This document shows, piece by piece, positions 34,241 to 45,954 of a stretch of 64,000 bases of DNA (within the stretch, counting starts at the first letter, position 1; each line of letters begins with the position of its first letter). Below the pieces are notes generated by a model, which had not been told where the DNA came from, did not search any database, and saw only the letters and a program-made list of their open reading frames with translations. Source of the DNA: Umbelopsis ramanniana AG (lineage: Eukaryota > Mucoromycota > Umbelopsidomycetes > Umbelopsidales > Umbelopsidaceae); the NCBI RefSeq assembly GCF_025399195.1, contig NW_026252151.1, positions 62,001-126,000 on the forward strand. The letters run 5' to 3'. Both the position numbers and the translations under genes were made by a program.

Positions 34241-35932
34241 CTACTCCCATTCAATGGTAGCAGGAGGTTTGGAGCTAATATCATACACAACTCTGTTAAC
34301 TCCCTTGACTTCGTTGATAATACGCGAACTGATTCGCTTCAAGCATTGGAACCATTCAGCGCTGGCAAAAATATCAGCAGTCATGAAATCCTTGGTTTCA
34401 ACGGCACGAAGAGCAATGACTTGCTCGTACGTACGCTTGTCACCCATGACACCGACAGCCTTGACAGGCAAAAGAGCAGCATATGCTTGAGAAATTTGGC
34501 GATAGTAGCCATTTGCCTTGATCTCCTCAATATAGATGTGATCGGCATGACGGGCAATGGCCACTTGTTCCGGAGTAACTTCACCGAGAATACGAATAGC
34601 AATACCGGGACCAGGGAAGGGGTGACGCCAGACCAATTCGTCATCCAAACCCAAAAGCTTACCAAGAGCGCGAACTTCATCCTTGAACAATTCTCTCAAA
34701 GGTTCAATCAACTTGAGCTTCATGTCCTCGAGAAGACCACCGACGTTGTGATGAGTCTTGATGGTAGCACTGGGTCCCTTGAAGCTGATACTTTCAATAA
34801 CATCAGGGTACAAAGTTCCTTGCAACAAGAATTCAATTTCGCCACCGCATTCCTTGTCAATCAAAGCAGCCTCAGCCTCGAAAACCTCAATGAAGGTGTT
34901 TCCAATGATCTTGCGCTTGGTTTCGGGATCAGTGATACCCTTGAGTTTGCCCAAGAACAAGTCAGCGGCGTCGCTGACCTTGATGTTAATACCCATATGG
35001 TCACCAAGCATTTTCTTGACAAGTTGACATTCGTTCAGACGCATGACGCCGTTGTCAACCAAGATGGCGTGGAAACGGTCACCAATGGCTTCGTGCATCA
35101 ACTTGGCAGCAACAGTGGAATCGACGCCACCAGAGACAGCTCCGACAACGCGACCAGTGGGACCAACGATCTTTCTGATACGCTCGATTTCCTTATCAAT
35201 GAAGGATTCCATAGTCCAGTCAGCCTTGCAGGCACAAATGTCAAGGACAAAGTTCTTGAGAAGAGCTTGACCACAGACGGTGTGAGTGACTTCAGGGTGG
35301 AATTGGATACCATAAAAGGGCTTGGATTCGTGAGCAACAGCAGCAAAAGGAGCGGTGCGGGTGTTGGCAATAACTTGGAAACCTTCTGCAGCCTTGCTAA
35401 CTTGATCACCGTGACTCATCCAGACCTAAAAAAAAAAAAAAAAAAAAGTTTTACATCTCAGCAAACTGATATTGTTGTGCAGTAGCTGAAGAAGACCCAT
35501 GCATACCTGAACTTCGCCTTCAAGACCAGCGAAGAGCTTGTCCATGGAAGCATTGTTGGGATGCTTGTGAACAGTGAGCATAGCGTGACCGTATTCACGG
35601 TGATCGCAGGGGATGACGCTTCCGCCCATATGGTTTGTCATTTCTTGCAAGCCATAGCAGATACCCAAGACTGGGACATCAGCATCGAAAACAGCAGGAT
35701 CAACTCTAGGAGCATCATGGTCGTAAACAGAGTAAGGGGATCCAGAAAGAATGATACCCTTAGGCTTGAAGTGAAGGTCGGCCATTTTTTGAGTGCAAGG
35801 CAAGAGCTCACAATAGACACCAAGTTCACGAACGCGGCGAGTAATCAAATGAGAGTATTGACTACCGAAATCCAGAATAAGGACGGTGTCAAACATCTCG
35901 TTGACCTGCGTGACGGAATCTTGTGCTGACAT
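34241..35932 (-). CDS. GUA1: GMP synthase (glutamine-hydrolysing)
   Basis: Converts XMP to GMP with glutamine and ATP, the last step of guanine nucleotide synthesis. Two exons (35932-35507 and 35425-34241) give 536 aa; yeast Gua1 is 525. The class I amidotransferase domain has [12 protein letters not shown], the nucleophile Cys in [16 protein letters not shown] and the His-Glu pair in [11 protein letters not shown]. The synthetase domain has the PP-loop [16 protein letters not shown], then [18 protein letters not shown], and ends [14 protein letters not shown]. The single intron ends in about 18 T directly before the AG, an extreme polypyrimidine tract. A long antisense frame over this gene is rejected. 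Confidence 0.98.
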
Positions 35933-37564
35933 GGTTGGTTGGTGCGGGCAAAGGAATGCACCAACAAGAAAATGTCAATTGAAAAAAATTTGAGTCTTGC
36001 TTTTGGCAGTCACATGCATTGTACTTTTTTTCATTTGGCGGAGGTTGCAGCAACCTAAGCGCTAGAAGTTTCATTCTACTGTAGCCAACCCACCTTTCCA
36101 CCAGAGAGTTTACTGATAACCAAAGGTCTTATTTTACTCTCCAAGTAAACTCAGAACATGTGGAAACAATCCCAGGATCCACTTGATAAGTATAATCAAC
36201 CGGAGAAGTCCGGTTTTTGAAAAGCGAGCGGATATCCAACGCCGAAGGGTGGAAGCGTACAGCATTCAGGACAATGGCGAAATTTTGGACAACATGAAAA
36301 ATAATCTTGTCCTTTTACAGTCATCATCGTGGCGAAGGGAGATTTTGCAATTATCGGGCAGATGGAGGGCCCGGGAGGAGTTGGCTTGTGCTATCTAGAA
36401 GGTGCCAGGCAAGTCAACGCGAAAAAATCGCAGTCGGCCGACATCGCCGCATTCACTCTAGCAACTAGCCCAAGGACATACATAAATTGTACTTGACAAG
36501 ACACAAAAAGTATCATTCATTGATTTTTGCAGGCAACTATCGGAGACCTGGTTATGAAATGAATAATTCCTTGAAATAAGCCAAAAAATAAAGTAGACAA
36601 TAGCCAGGAGAGCGAATGATTTTCTTTTATATGAATGTTTGCTTAATGCTGCTACTGCATTTACATATATGAGAATGTAATTGTGATCTGTTGGCGTCGG
36701 TACGATTGAAAAAGCACCGGCATTCACGCAACTTTGCCTTTGAATATTGCATATTCGAATTCAGACAAAAAGCATTAGGTTAGCCGATGGCAATATACGT
36801 ATTCAATCTGGCATTGACATATTACGCTACGTCAACGTTAATCCGAGAGTTTTATATACAACGTCCACTGAATAGCGAGAAAGTGGATCAAGTTGCTGAT
36901 GATGAAGGAGCAGTACTTGAAACTGCTCTTCCAACATATTCGGCTGCCCTTTAAGCTCCGTTCACTCATGTGAATGAGTCCTTTCACGGCTCTTTCAGCA
37001 CTACAAAGACCTATTTATTTTTCTTAAATGAACATGCATGGTGTTGCTACTGAAACGAAAACATTCCTATTCTTTCAGGAGTACGGCCACAGTGAGTATA
37101 TTTGGCAGTGCTGTCGGGATTTGAATCGGGCTCATTTTGTTTGACCAATTCATGTTGCACGCGAACCAGAATGGGGAAAGCTAATCCTCGAACACTTGAT
37201 TTTCTATACCTTGGAGCAGTCTGCCAAAGAAGCACTCACTGACGCTTTTATATCTCTTCTCCAACAAGGCATTTAAAAGGTTCTTTGAAAAAGAAGGTGC
37301 GCATAGTTCAGGGAATTTCATGACTGATCAAGTTCCTTAGTGTTTTCCTTCCTACCTTTTTTTTTTTTTTTTTTGAAAGACTGCTCCTTGTTGTCGGAGT
37401 TCACTCTGGTGGCTCGAATTGGCACTGCTTCAGGCCCTTTTTTTTACTGTTGGTCTCATCCGCACTCATCCAAACTTTGCATTGACCGTCATCTCCTTTC
37501 AAAAGGCCATCTATCCTTCCAGATTTGCATCTGATTGCGTTTAATTGCAGATTCATTGGTTATT
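35933..37564. other. Intergenic region with only short frames
   Basis: About 1.6 kb divergent promoter region. Besides the 55-codon frame at 36787, there is a 20-codon frame at about 36158 (MWKQSQDPLDKYNQPEK) that could be a first exon but has no clear partner. A poly-T run of about 17 lies near 37360. No tRNA, transposon or repeat recognised. Confidence 0.5.
36787..36954 (+). CDS. Candidate 55-aa small ORF
   Basis: ATG to TAA frame: starts MAIYVFNLALTYYATSTLIR, middle EKVDQVADDEGAVLE, end ALPTYSAAL. A hydrophobic N-terminal half and an acidic half with a P-x-Y-type end look protein-like. It may be a microprotein or the last exon of a decayed gene. No homologous family recognised. Confidence 0.25.
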   Translation: MAIYVFNLALTYYATSTLIREFYIQRPLNSEKVDQVADDEGAVLETALPTYSAAL

Positions 37565-40500
37565 ATGAGTAGAGGTAATATGTACTTTCCATACTTGTCA
37601 AAATATAACACTTCGTCCCTGACTCCAAAGCTTTTCTCCGCAAACTGAAACATTTGGCTTTTCCGTATGCAGCTCGCTATGTATCTTCCAACGCTGCAAA
37701 TGCCATCATATCAGAGGTGGGCCCATACCGAATCTCCACTGACGCGCTCCAAGCATTGAATCAGTTTTTGGATGAGATTCTGGGCATGTTACTGTCCAAA
37801 GCTCAGTCTTTGGATTTATCTCGTATCAAAGCAGTAGCTTTGCAGATCCTACCAAGTAGTCTGGGAAAGAATGCCATCGTTGAGGCCGAATTGGAGGTCA
37901 AAACATTGACTGAGACGGAAGTCATTGATTATGAAGCCTACGAACGCATGAGACAGCTTGGTTCCGACGGAAACTTCCCATTACAAAGCTCCATTCAACA
38001 GCTGAGAGAACGCTGTTTATACTACAGCACACTGGCCGATCGAGAAGGAGATGCAAGTTTCAATGATATCTCGGACAAGACGGTCATTTCACCCATTTTG
38101 GCCATTTACGTTACCACCATCATTGAACATTTAGCAGAATATTTGCTAACGACTGTGGCGGTGGCTGCTGAACAAGAGGATACCGAGTTCGTTCGCGTGC
38201 GAGAGGTTTTTAGTGCTCTCGTGGACGACTCACATGTGTCCGATGCTTTCTCAAAAATGGAACTGAAGGAGCGTCTTGAGGTAAGCTCAAAAACTAAGGG
38301 TCAAGAGAAAGGTATGATGTGTACTTTTGGTAACCTTGGTTCATAATTCCTATTTAGAAACGCTTGGTAGCTTCTGGTTTTCGCTTTAAGCAACGCCCAA
38401 ATACCCCCATCACATTCACTCCTCCAACCAAAGCCTTGGATACCCGTAAGTCAACTCAACACATTCTACCAGAACTCATATATGTCCCATGGTTAGTATG
38501 TATGCTCATTATCGTTGATTTTTTTCCACAGAACGATTAGATTTTGACCAATATGATATGGACGACGATGAGGATTACCTGGATGTTAACAACAACACTT
38601 TGCATATATCCGATAAAGGAGGAAAGAGCCCGATGACCAACAATTTCGGTGGTAGAGGGAATACTGGATCAACTTATCGACCCACTTCTGTGCTCAGTAG
38701 TACACCTAGCAGTCTCACAGTAAATAGTCAACATGGCTCCATCAACAGCAAAAAAGCGTTTAAACTTTTTAACAAGAATGGAAAACGACACTCTGTTGAT
38801 TTCCACAGTTTTGAAACTCGCGGTACTACCGTTTATGATCCAGAAGCACCGGGGCTAAATTTCGAAGAACTGATACGGTCTGGAAGTACAATGAAGATGA
38901 GCTTGACTCCAAATCGACTTCGCACCATTGAGATCGAAGACCAAATTACACAACAAGCGGATCGTGGTGATGACTGGGCTCGCAAGCTACCTAGTATTCG
39001 TCCGGAATCTCCCAGACCTCGTCCTCGCGAAGCGGATAGAAAACCAAGCCAAAAGTCTCTACCCAACAATCACGCCAACAAAAAGCCTCCACCTCTACCG
39101 AGATCCAACTCTTTCAGCTTGCTTGATCTACCAGTGTCTTCCCCAACATCACAAACCCAAAGATCGCATACACCAGAACCTAGTCAGAAACCAGCCATAT
39201 CAACGATGTTTGATATTCCGTTGGATTTCTTATCATCTCCTACAACTGCTTTATCACCGCCGTCGCCAAAGAAAATTCCTACTGAGCGCACCAGAACGCA
39301 GCCAGCACCATTAGGACAAACTATGAAGCATCCTTCTGAAACTACCCTTTCCAAGCCCACTAATCGCTCACTACCTGATCTTAATGCCAAAGTTCATCGA
39401 CCATCCACAGGACTCAGTAATCCACCATCTGCTGAGCAAACGAAAAAGCCAGAAACCCTCAAACTCAACGGCAAGGAATCGGCAGCGATTGGACAAAATA
39501 GAGTGGACGATTCAGCCAAGCAACTTCCTGTTAAACCTGCTACCCCCACCTCGCCACAAAAAGACAGCGTTCAAATTGCAAGACAAGAGATGGTCAGAAG
39601 CATATTGCAAGATTCAAAGCAAAACGCGAAAAATGAGGTCGTCAGCGCTTCCAGTGCAAAGGACGTCACCAACGAAGATCAAGGGGAAGCAACAGACAAA
39701 GATGCTCCCATCCGACCACCTAGACAAAAACCTATTGCTACAAAAGCAGTTACGCCTACTCGATCTGAGCAAGCATCGGATACAACGGCAACATCCAATA
39801 CCACAGCAAGACAGCCTAGCCTGGTGCGGGAAGCTAATCGAACCACTGCTAAACAAGATACGAAGGATGTATCCAAATCCCGAACAAATGGTCATAGCAA
39901 TAATACTTCATCACCCCAACCCACCATTAAGAAAACATCCGACGCTGCTATGAGATCAACTGTATCGCTTACTAATATACCGCCTAGCAAGTTTGAAGCC
40001 GCCAAGGCTGCTAAGTCTAACGCAGCCAAGCCTGTATTACCGAAATCAGTGTCTGAAGTCAGCCTTGCCGTTACAACCCAAGCAGAGATCACGGAGGAGC
40101 CAGATGAAATGAACAGCCCTGTCCCATCGAAAGCTCAAACGATTCCCGAGCCTCCTAAACCTGTTCCAAGACCAAGCGAAGCAGTTGAGAGAGGCGAGCG
40201 CATGATTTTGTCTCGCCCAAGCACACCTGATCGACCTACCAGTATTGTCATTTCACCACCAAGACCTTCAAGCTTTGTTTCCAAGCGTCGATCCATGAGT
40301 GGAACCCTTCCTTTGACAGAGCAGCAAAAGTTAGCTGGATCGGTTGAAATGTCCGTCAAGGTGTGGGATGATTATCTCAAGCACAACTCCAAGCACCCTC
40401 TCATTCGAAGGCGATCACAAATGAGAGCTGGGACCACCATTGCTGACGTTGATTCCAGCAACGATGAGGAAACCGAGGTCAAAAAGCCAAAGGAGCCCAC

Positions 40501-40954
40501 TGAAATAAGAGAACAGACGGAGGCCAGGGAACCGAGGGAAAGAGACCATAGCCGGGAATACAACAATAACCCTAAAGTGCCGGTCATCCCACAAGGCGTG
40601 CTTGAAAAGGTTCGCAAATTTGAACGACAAAGATCCGATCTGACGCTGTTGGACTCATCGGAAGCCGTCAAGCAAGCTCGAGAACGTATTGCTGCCAGTC
40701 GCAAGGCTGTTCGAATGTCCCTTTACCGAACCGTCGCAGTCGATGCCGGCACGCAAACAGACTTCCCTGCAGTGGACCAAGCGGTCCAAACAGGAGACTT
40801 GACGTCGCATACGGGTGGATCTGAGATTGCCGAAAGCGAAGTCAGCGAGCATGGCGTCATTGATGGTGACGAAGAATGGTTTTTGGACGATGAATGGGAA
40901 GAAGATGATGTGGAAGACGAAAGTGCAGTAGCAGAATGGCTCTTGGGCTGCTAA
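37565..40954 (+). CDS. Protein with histone-fold-like N-terminus and long disordered tail (1,056 aa)
   Basis: Four exons (37565-37574, 37631-38280, 38358-38445, 38532-40954) join in frame; the first is only 10 nt. Residues 1-220 are helical: KLKHLAFPYAARYVSSNAAN, RISTDALQALNQFLDEILGM, DLSRIKAVALQILPSSLGKN and ISPILAIYVTTIIEHLAEYL, reminiscent of a histone-fold-like bundle seen in some fungal polarity and chromatin-associated proteins. From about 250 on the chain is low complexity, rich in Ser, Pro, Thr, Lys and charged residues (RPPRQKPIATKAVTPTRSEQ). A helical patch RKFERQRSDLTLL and an acidic end (DEEWFLDDEWEEDDVEDE) close it. Function unknown; scaffold-like by composition. Confidence 0.85.
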
Positions 40955-41148
40955 AGCAACGGCCCAATTATTTGTTATTTTTTTTTTACTCAACCTCCCT
41001 TAATAGATGTCCTTTGACTTATAATGTATGGTTCGATGTCCTTTTCTACTCTTAACATTGCCCGACAGGGGAAGAACTCGCTCCCCACAATAAAATTATA
41101 ATGCCCCCCTTCATACCTTTTGTTCACTGTATATTGCCTTTTTCCTTT

Positions 41149-41985
41149 TTATTGTAATTGCTCGTAGCTAATTCCAGACCAGTCTTCTGACTGCAAAAAT
41201 CTTGACACTACTGTGCGAGCGTCATCTTCACCGAGTTGCTCCTTTAATACATTATGGAGCTTTCTCCAAATTTCTGGCTGCTTGAGTGAATCTTCTGCCG
41301 ACTTGGAAATTCCATGTGCTCCTACTGCTGGAACAGGTGATGCTGGGATGGGTTCAGACTTGGACTCGGACGCGGTGGTTGTTGCTCGGATCATCAAATG
41401 GACAACAGTGCCGTCCGTCATAGCATATTCTGCCAATGGCTTTGTATCATTCAAGACCTTGCCCTTGATCAAAAGTCGCTGCTGCTTCATTGGAATAGAT
41501 CGCTGTTGTGAGATTCGATCTTTCAATGTGGCGATGGTATCTGTGAGCTTTAAATTGAATATTTCGAATTGAGATGCAGGCTTTAATGTCTTGACGGTGA
41601 GTTTGATGGTTGCAGCTGCATTTTCCGTGGTGGACTCTACGACCAACCCGATATAATGATTGAGTTGCCAATAACTAATGAATAGGACGGTTCTTTTGTA
41701 TTTACTTACGGCTAGTAGGCTCTTCCAAGTTGACTGCCGGCTTCTCTACTGGTTGCACGCGTGATCTATTTGGTGGCTGTCTCTGTTGTGTTTCCAAAAA
41801 GATTGAATGAATACAGTGTGCATAATGGTATGGGATGAGCAGCTATAGACTGTGAAACACACCTTGAGTTTCTTGGGGTGAGGACGGAATGGAATATGAT
41901 TTGCGCCATATCGCACGGAGCGGGATGACAAGCTAGTCAGGTACTGAGCAATGAATTCAGGTTCGTCTGAGATCATGGCTGCCAT
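41149..41985 (-). CDS. GET5: GET5/UBL4A-type ubiquitin-like protein
   Basis: Part of the pre-targeting complex (Sgt2-Get4-Get5) that hands tail-anchored proteins to Get3. The N-terminal exon (MAAMISDEPEFIAQYLTSLS) resembles the Get4-binding segment of yeast Mdy2/Get5. Two introns follow, then the ubiquitin-like domain: FEIFNLKLTDTIATLKDRIS, QRLLIKGKVLNDTKPLAEYA, TVVHLMIR. A short Ser/Pro linker leads to a C-terminal helical dimerisation-type domain (PEIWRKLHNVLKEQLGEDDA, VVSRFLQ), ending SYEQLQ. About 225-235 aa, close to yeast Get5 (212). The start codon is 182 bp from SEC66 on the opposite strand. Confidence 0.88.
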
Positions 41986-42167
41986 AGTTTTTAAAGCTTG
42001 AGCTACCTTTTGGCAGCCAGGGCCATCCAGTAAGGTGCATATCAGAGCCCGACGTCACAGTCGCTCGTCCAAAATTCACTTTGAACGGCCCAATCAAAGC
42101 GCGATACATTTTCAATATCCCATTTTGATTGACCCAACCCTCCAGTTTTTCTTGTCTCCTTCATCCA
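41986..42167. promoter_or_regulatory. Shared 182-bp divergent promoter of GET5 and SEC66
   Basis: The whole interval between two opposite start codons is 182 bp, so control of the two ER-targeting genes is probably shared. Visible elements include CCAAT at 42,091 (GGCCCAATCAAA, plus strand ATTGG-type in reverse). No TATA box is clear. Confidence 0.5.
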
Positions 42168-42933
42168 ATGGCCACTTCCTTATTATTGCCAACCGCCTAT
42201 CTAGGCGGCTGTATAGCTGCCATGTCAGCATTCTCCTTCGTATACAGACGTGCTACAGGTAATATATCCCCTAGCTTGTCAATGGATCTATAAAGCGTGA
42301 CCAATGTCCGCATGATCTCTGCTGGAATCCGTATGCCCAGCTGGTTGAAATCAAAAAGTGATTCGCTAAACTTCTCCTCTTCTCACAGCTGTCAGCGAAA
42401 TAGAACCTTGGTTTGGACCTAATGTTGAAAAGGAGCAATACATTGCTCTACTCAACTCTAGCACACCTGTTCCTGAACATCATTTGCGAGCAGCATTACT
42501 CCGTCGTGCCATGGCCGACGTCAAACGACTCGTTCACATCCAACAAGAAAAACCACCATTAAATGCATTGCTTCGCGCTGGTACGGTTGGTGACGATCTG
42601 TGGAAGGAATTTACTGTGGCAGAGCAAGAAACTATGGCGGAATTGCAGGAAGTGGTAGCCGAAGCCAACACTTACAAGGAGGGATGGGGTCAGAATATCT
42701 TCACCACCGCCGCTCAAATGGTCGAACACGAGAAGCAAAAGGTTGTTTTGGAGGAAATGAAAACTCGAAAAGAAGAGGAAGAACGATTGGCAAAGCTACA
42801 AGAAGAGCGAGAACAGAGAGAAATCAAGGACAAATCGAAAACCGACGCTGAAAAGCGAGAACGAGAAGCAAAGAAAGCAGCTGAGGAACTACTCAAACAG
42901 GAGGAAGTTGAGAAAGTCAAGACTAAGAAATAG
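42168..42933 (+). CDS. SEC66: SEC66/SEC71 subunit of the Sec63 translocation complex
   Basis: ER-membrane subunit of the Sec62/63 complex for post-translational import. Two exons (42168-42258, 42389-42933) give 211 aa; yeast Sec66 is 206. One N-terminal membrane helix, LPTAYLGGCIAAMSAFSFVY, is followed by a basic YRR flank. The core matches the family: HHLRAALLRRAMADVKRLVH, LLRAGTVGDDLWKEF, EANTYKEGWGQNIFTTAAQM. The C-terminus is a long charged coiled coil (EEERLAKLQEEREQREIKDK) ending in Lys-rich KVKTKK, longer and more charged than in yeast. Confidence 0.92.
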
Positions 42934-44058
42934 GATATATATCTATTTGTACTCAATTGCTCTTTTTCCGCTTTTCCTCAATCATGCCCAACTTTTTTAG
43001 CCTTACTTTACCCTGTCAAATTCCATAGGTTCTCACTCAACTTTTTCCTGTCTGCCTGCGTCCACTATTCGGAATAACACCTGTAGAAAGCCTTCATTCT
43101 TAATAGCAATATATGTTTTTTTTTGCTACTTTTGTTTGTGCCGAGCGCTAAATGTCAATGTCAACAAATTGTTAGGAGAAAGAGTCTTTTAAGTTAGAGG
43201 GTACTGAAACTACTGGCGTTGATGGCAAGATAAGTTCTATATCCGTCGATGATGAGAAGAATCCATGATTGAGCCTGCGGTCACGGAGAATATACATTTT
43301 GGGTCACTGGGAAAATTGACAGAGCGCTGCTACTTCTGGATAGTGACCATCTTGGCTTCATGTCTCCAAAGAAAGGCATGCCCCATCAACACTAGGTTGA
43401 TGGTCACATGATTTCAACGGAGTGAAATGTATATCCATTTATCCCAGGGAATTTGATATTCGATGTTAGTATGTGAAGATTTTCATGGAACATCGACAAG
43501 AGGATGAGGAAATATGTAGATATGGTTTAGATGATTAAGGTGTGCAGGTTCTTCATATGGACAACGATCAGCAATGCAAACCATATTTATTAGGGCATGC
43601 TTTCGTGCAACAAATAGGGCCGGCGTAACCAACGAGTACACTTGCAAAACAGTCATCTTGCTCGTGGGGAAGTCCTATGGCAGGGTTAGCCAGAAAGAAG
43701 TGGCGATTTGCACAGAAGATCAGAGATGGCGTTTAATTGACATCACTAGCATAAACGCCTCATATTTAGGGTTAAGAAAAGAAAAAAAAAAAAAGGAGAC
43801 AGAAAAATAGTTACAAGAAGTGTTCATGGACATAATCCCCTAAAGGTACTTATGCTAATCTTTTTTTGGTGTGCCGTGTTAGCTTTACACGGCTGTGATT
43901 GTCGTTAGGGAGGCCAACACTTGATCTGAAATCAACTATTACCCTACAGATATCATGATCTTGTTGCTGTTTCGTTCTAAAAGATTTTTTTATTTTGGTT
44001 TATCCCTCATCTTCCTTTTTTTCCCTTCTTCTTCGTTCCCTCTCACCGCCCCCGACCA
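42934..44058. other. Intergenic region, about 1.1 kb
   Basis: No supportable gene. A small hairpin CATCAAC-N5-GTTGATG lies near 43384-43402. Poly-A of 12 at 43787 and T-rich stretches near 43985-44040 precede the next gene. Confidence 0.5.
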
Positions 44059-45649
44059 ATGAACTCAACGCAGGCGACATCCGACGATATTGCTGCTGCG
44101 CTAAGTCACATCAGTGCGCCGGACACTGAAGAGCTCATATCTCAGATTATATCGCTACTTTCAATTTCTGTGTTATCCATGATTATGGGCAGCAAGACTG
44201 GAGATACTCGGTTTGGAGAATTGAGTGTCAGCCGAATTTTGATCATGGGCCTTTATATCTGGTCGTGGGCATTTACCATTATCGCAACCATCCTTGTATC
44301 TACCAACAACCGTATGTGTTTCCAGCATTGAAAGAAAAGAATATATATACAGATGACGTTTAGCCCTCTCGTCCCCTTTCCCTCATCTTCCCCCAAAAAT
44401 CACTTATCAACTGACTGCAACGAATGCTGCCCTCACCTCCTTAGATAATTATATTTCGTGCATACTAACTTCATACACCTGTGATGTATTTTATGCTGGT
44501 ACAAAGATGATCATTTATCAATGGTAAGTTAAAGTTGATTCCCGGTCATTCTTTCATTGATCTAATTTAATCATCTTTGACACAAGGCTATCTGAACGCA
44601 TTTGGCTGGTAACAGCGTTCAAGACGAGCCGCCTCAAGACTTGGCAATACAAGTTCCATTTGTTCCTGCAGTGTCCCTACGCCGTTCTATTCGTCCTTGG
44701 TGTATGCATCGATTCGATTTGAGACTTCCCCTCATGTTTACCAAATCTCCTCTACTAATTTTTTTTGTAAATGCCAACAAAAAAACAGGTTATTTACAGA
44801 ATTACCATCATAGATGATGATGGCACTTGCTCAATCGGTCTTCAACCTACAGCCAGTATTCCACTCATGGTCAGTTGCAGCAAAATTTATATTAGATGGT
44901 CACGCATGCTGTTTCTCATGTATTGTCTACATTTATCATACAGGTCTACGATTTTGTACGTATAGAACGCTTTTCTTTGAACTCCTGCATCCCTTGCGTC
45001 CTTGATCACACTTCTTATCATGACTTTGGCTAGGTGTTCAATCTTTACTTGACAATTCTCTTCTTGAGACCAATTTTGACCGTTGGTAGAGGTCTCAGAG
45101 CCAATCGCAAGGGTTCTGGATTGTACCGTCTAGCCAAACGTACCCTGGTGTCTGCCGTGGTATGTCTCCTTGTCTCGTTTGCTAACCTCCTTACACTCAT
45201 TGTTGTTGGAGGTGCAGAGCGTGGCGTAACCTGCCTCTTGTTCTGTACTGCGGATGTCACGGTAAAAAGAACAACCCTATTGTATGCTTGCCATCTTTTC
45301 ATCATCTAATGCGTTCATCTTTCCAATGCTGTAGATCAATGTGTTGACCATCCATTGGGTATGAATAGCATTTTGATACACTATTTACATTTCCAATTAA
45401 TCTCAAACATCATATTAGGTCACGAATGGTCACGACAGTAAAAAACAATTGCCTGCAGGCAAACAAGCCGCAAATGTCTCACGATCGAATGACAACGATG
45501 ACTTGTCACCGTATCGAAGCGCAGTTAAGGTTGACGTCCAAATTATGCCGGCCAAAGAAGAGGACTATACGGATGAAGATGTTCATTCTATCCAAACCTC
45601 CCAAACAAGTGGCAAACCACTTAATTATGACGAAGATGAGAAAGTTTGA
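44059..45649 (+). CDS. Seven-helix integral membrane protein of unknown function
   Basis: Multi-exon gene of roughly 350 aa. Hydrophobic segments in order: ISQIISLLSISVLSMIMG, RILIMGLYIWSWAFTIIATI, YISCILTSYTCDVFYAGTKM, PYAVLFVLGVIYRITII, VYDFVFNLYLTILFLRPIL, TLVSAVVCLLVSFANLLTLI and GVTCLLFCTADVTINVLTIH. That gives seven helices and an acidic soluble C-terminus ending NYDEDEKV. The layout resembles GPCR-like fungal proteins, but I see no diagnostic receptor motif. A 12-nt exon (44944-44955, encoding VYDF) is needed to keep the frame. Ligand and localisation are unknown. Confidence 0.75.
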
Positions 45650-45954
45650 AGACGTTGTTGGATGCCAGCCAGCACTTTGTAGCCGAATTTTATGCTTCTT
45701 AACTAAACAAAATAAACCAAATGTAATTATGATACGTTCTCTGTCGATTGATTCGCTTGAGATCTCGACTATATTTGCTTGCAAAGCGATGGATTGCCAA
45801 GTTTGGAGCAGGTTCTACAAGATTTGGATCGCTGGAATTTTTTACCACCAAAAAGTCAGCTACGTGGCGTGGCGTCTGTGACCCCAGAAGGAAAAATTCA
45901 TAAAGTGTTACCCCAACTTTGGAAAACCGGCTCGTCAGACTTCATCTCTCCACC
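45650..45954. other. Intergenic region upstream of DUF1295 gene
   Basis: About 300 bp. Contains no gene I can support and should hold the downstream promoter. Confidence 0.45.

Noticed and set aside
34346-35485. 379-codon open frame antisense to GMP synthase
   Set aside because: It lies opposite a clear, well-conserved enzyme. Long antisense frames arise from codon bias in highly expressed genes; the translation is Ser/Thr/Asn-rich with no domain.
37100-37200. GATTCAAATCC-like T-arm sequence on the minus strand
   Set aside because: The flanking five bases do not pair to form a T stem, and no D-arm, anticodon arm or acceptor stem is visible, so it is not a tRNA.
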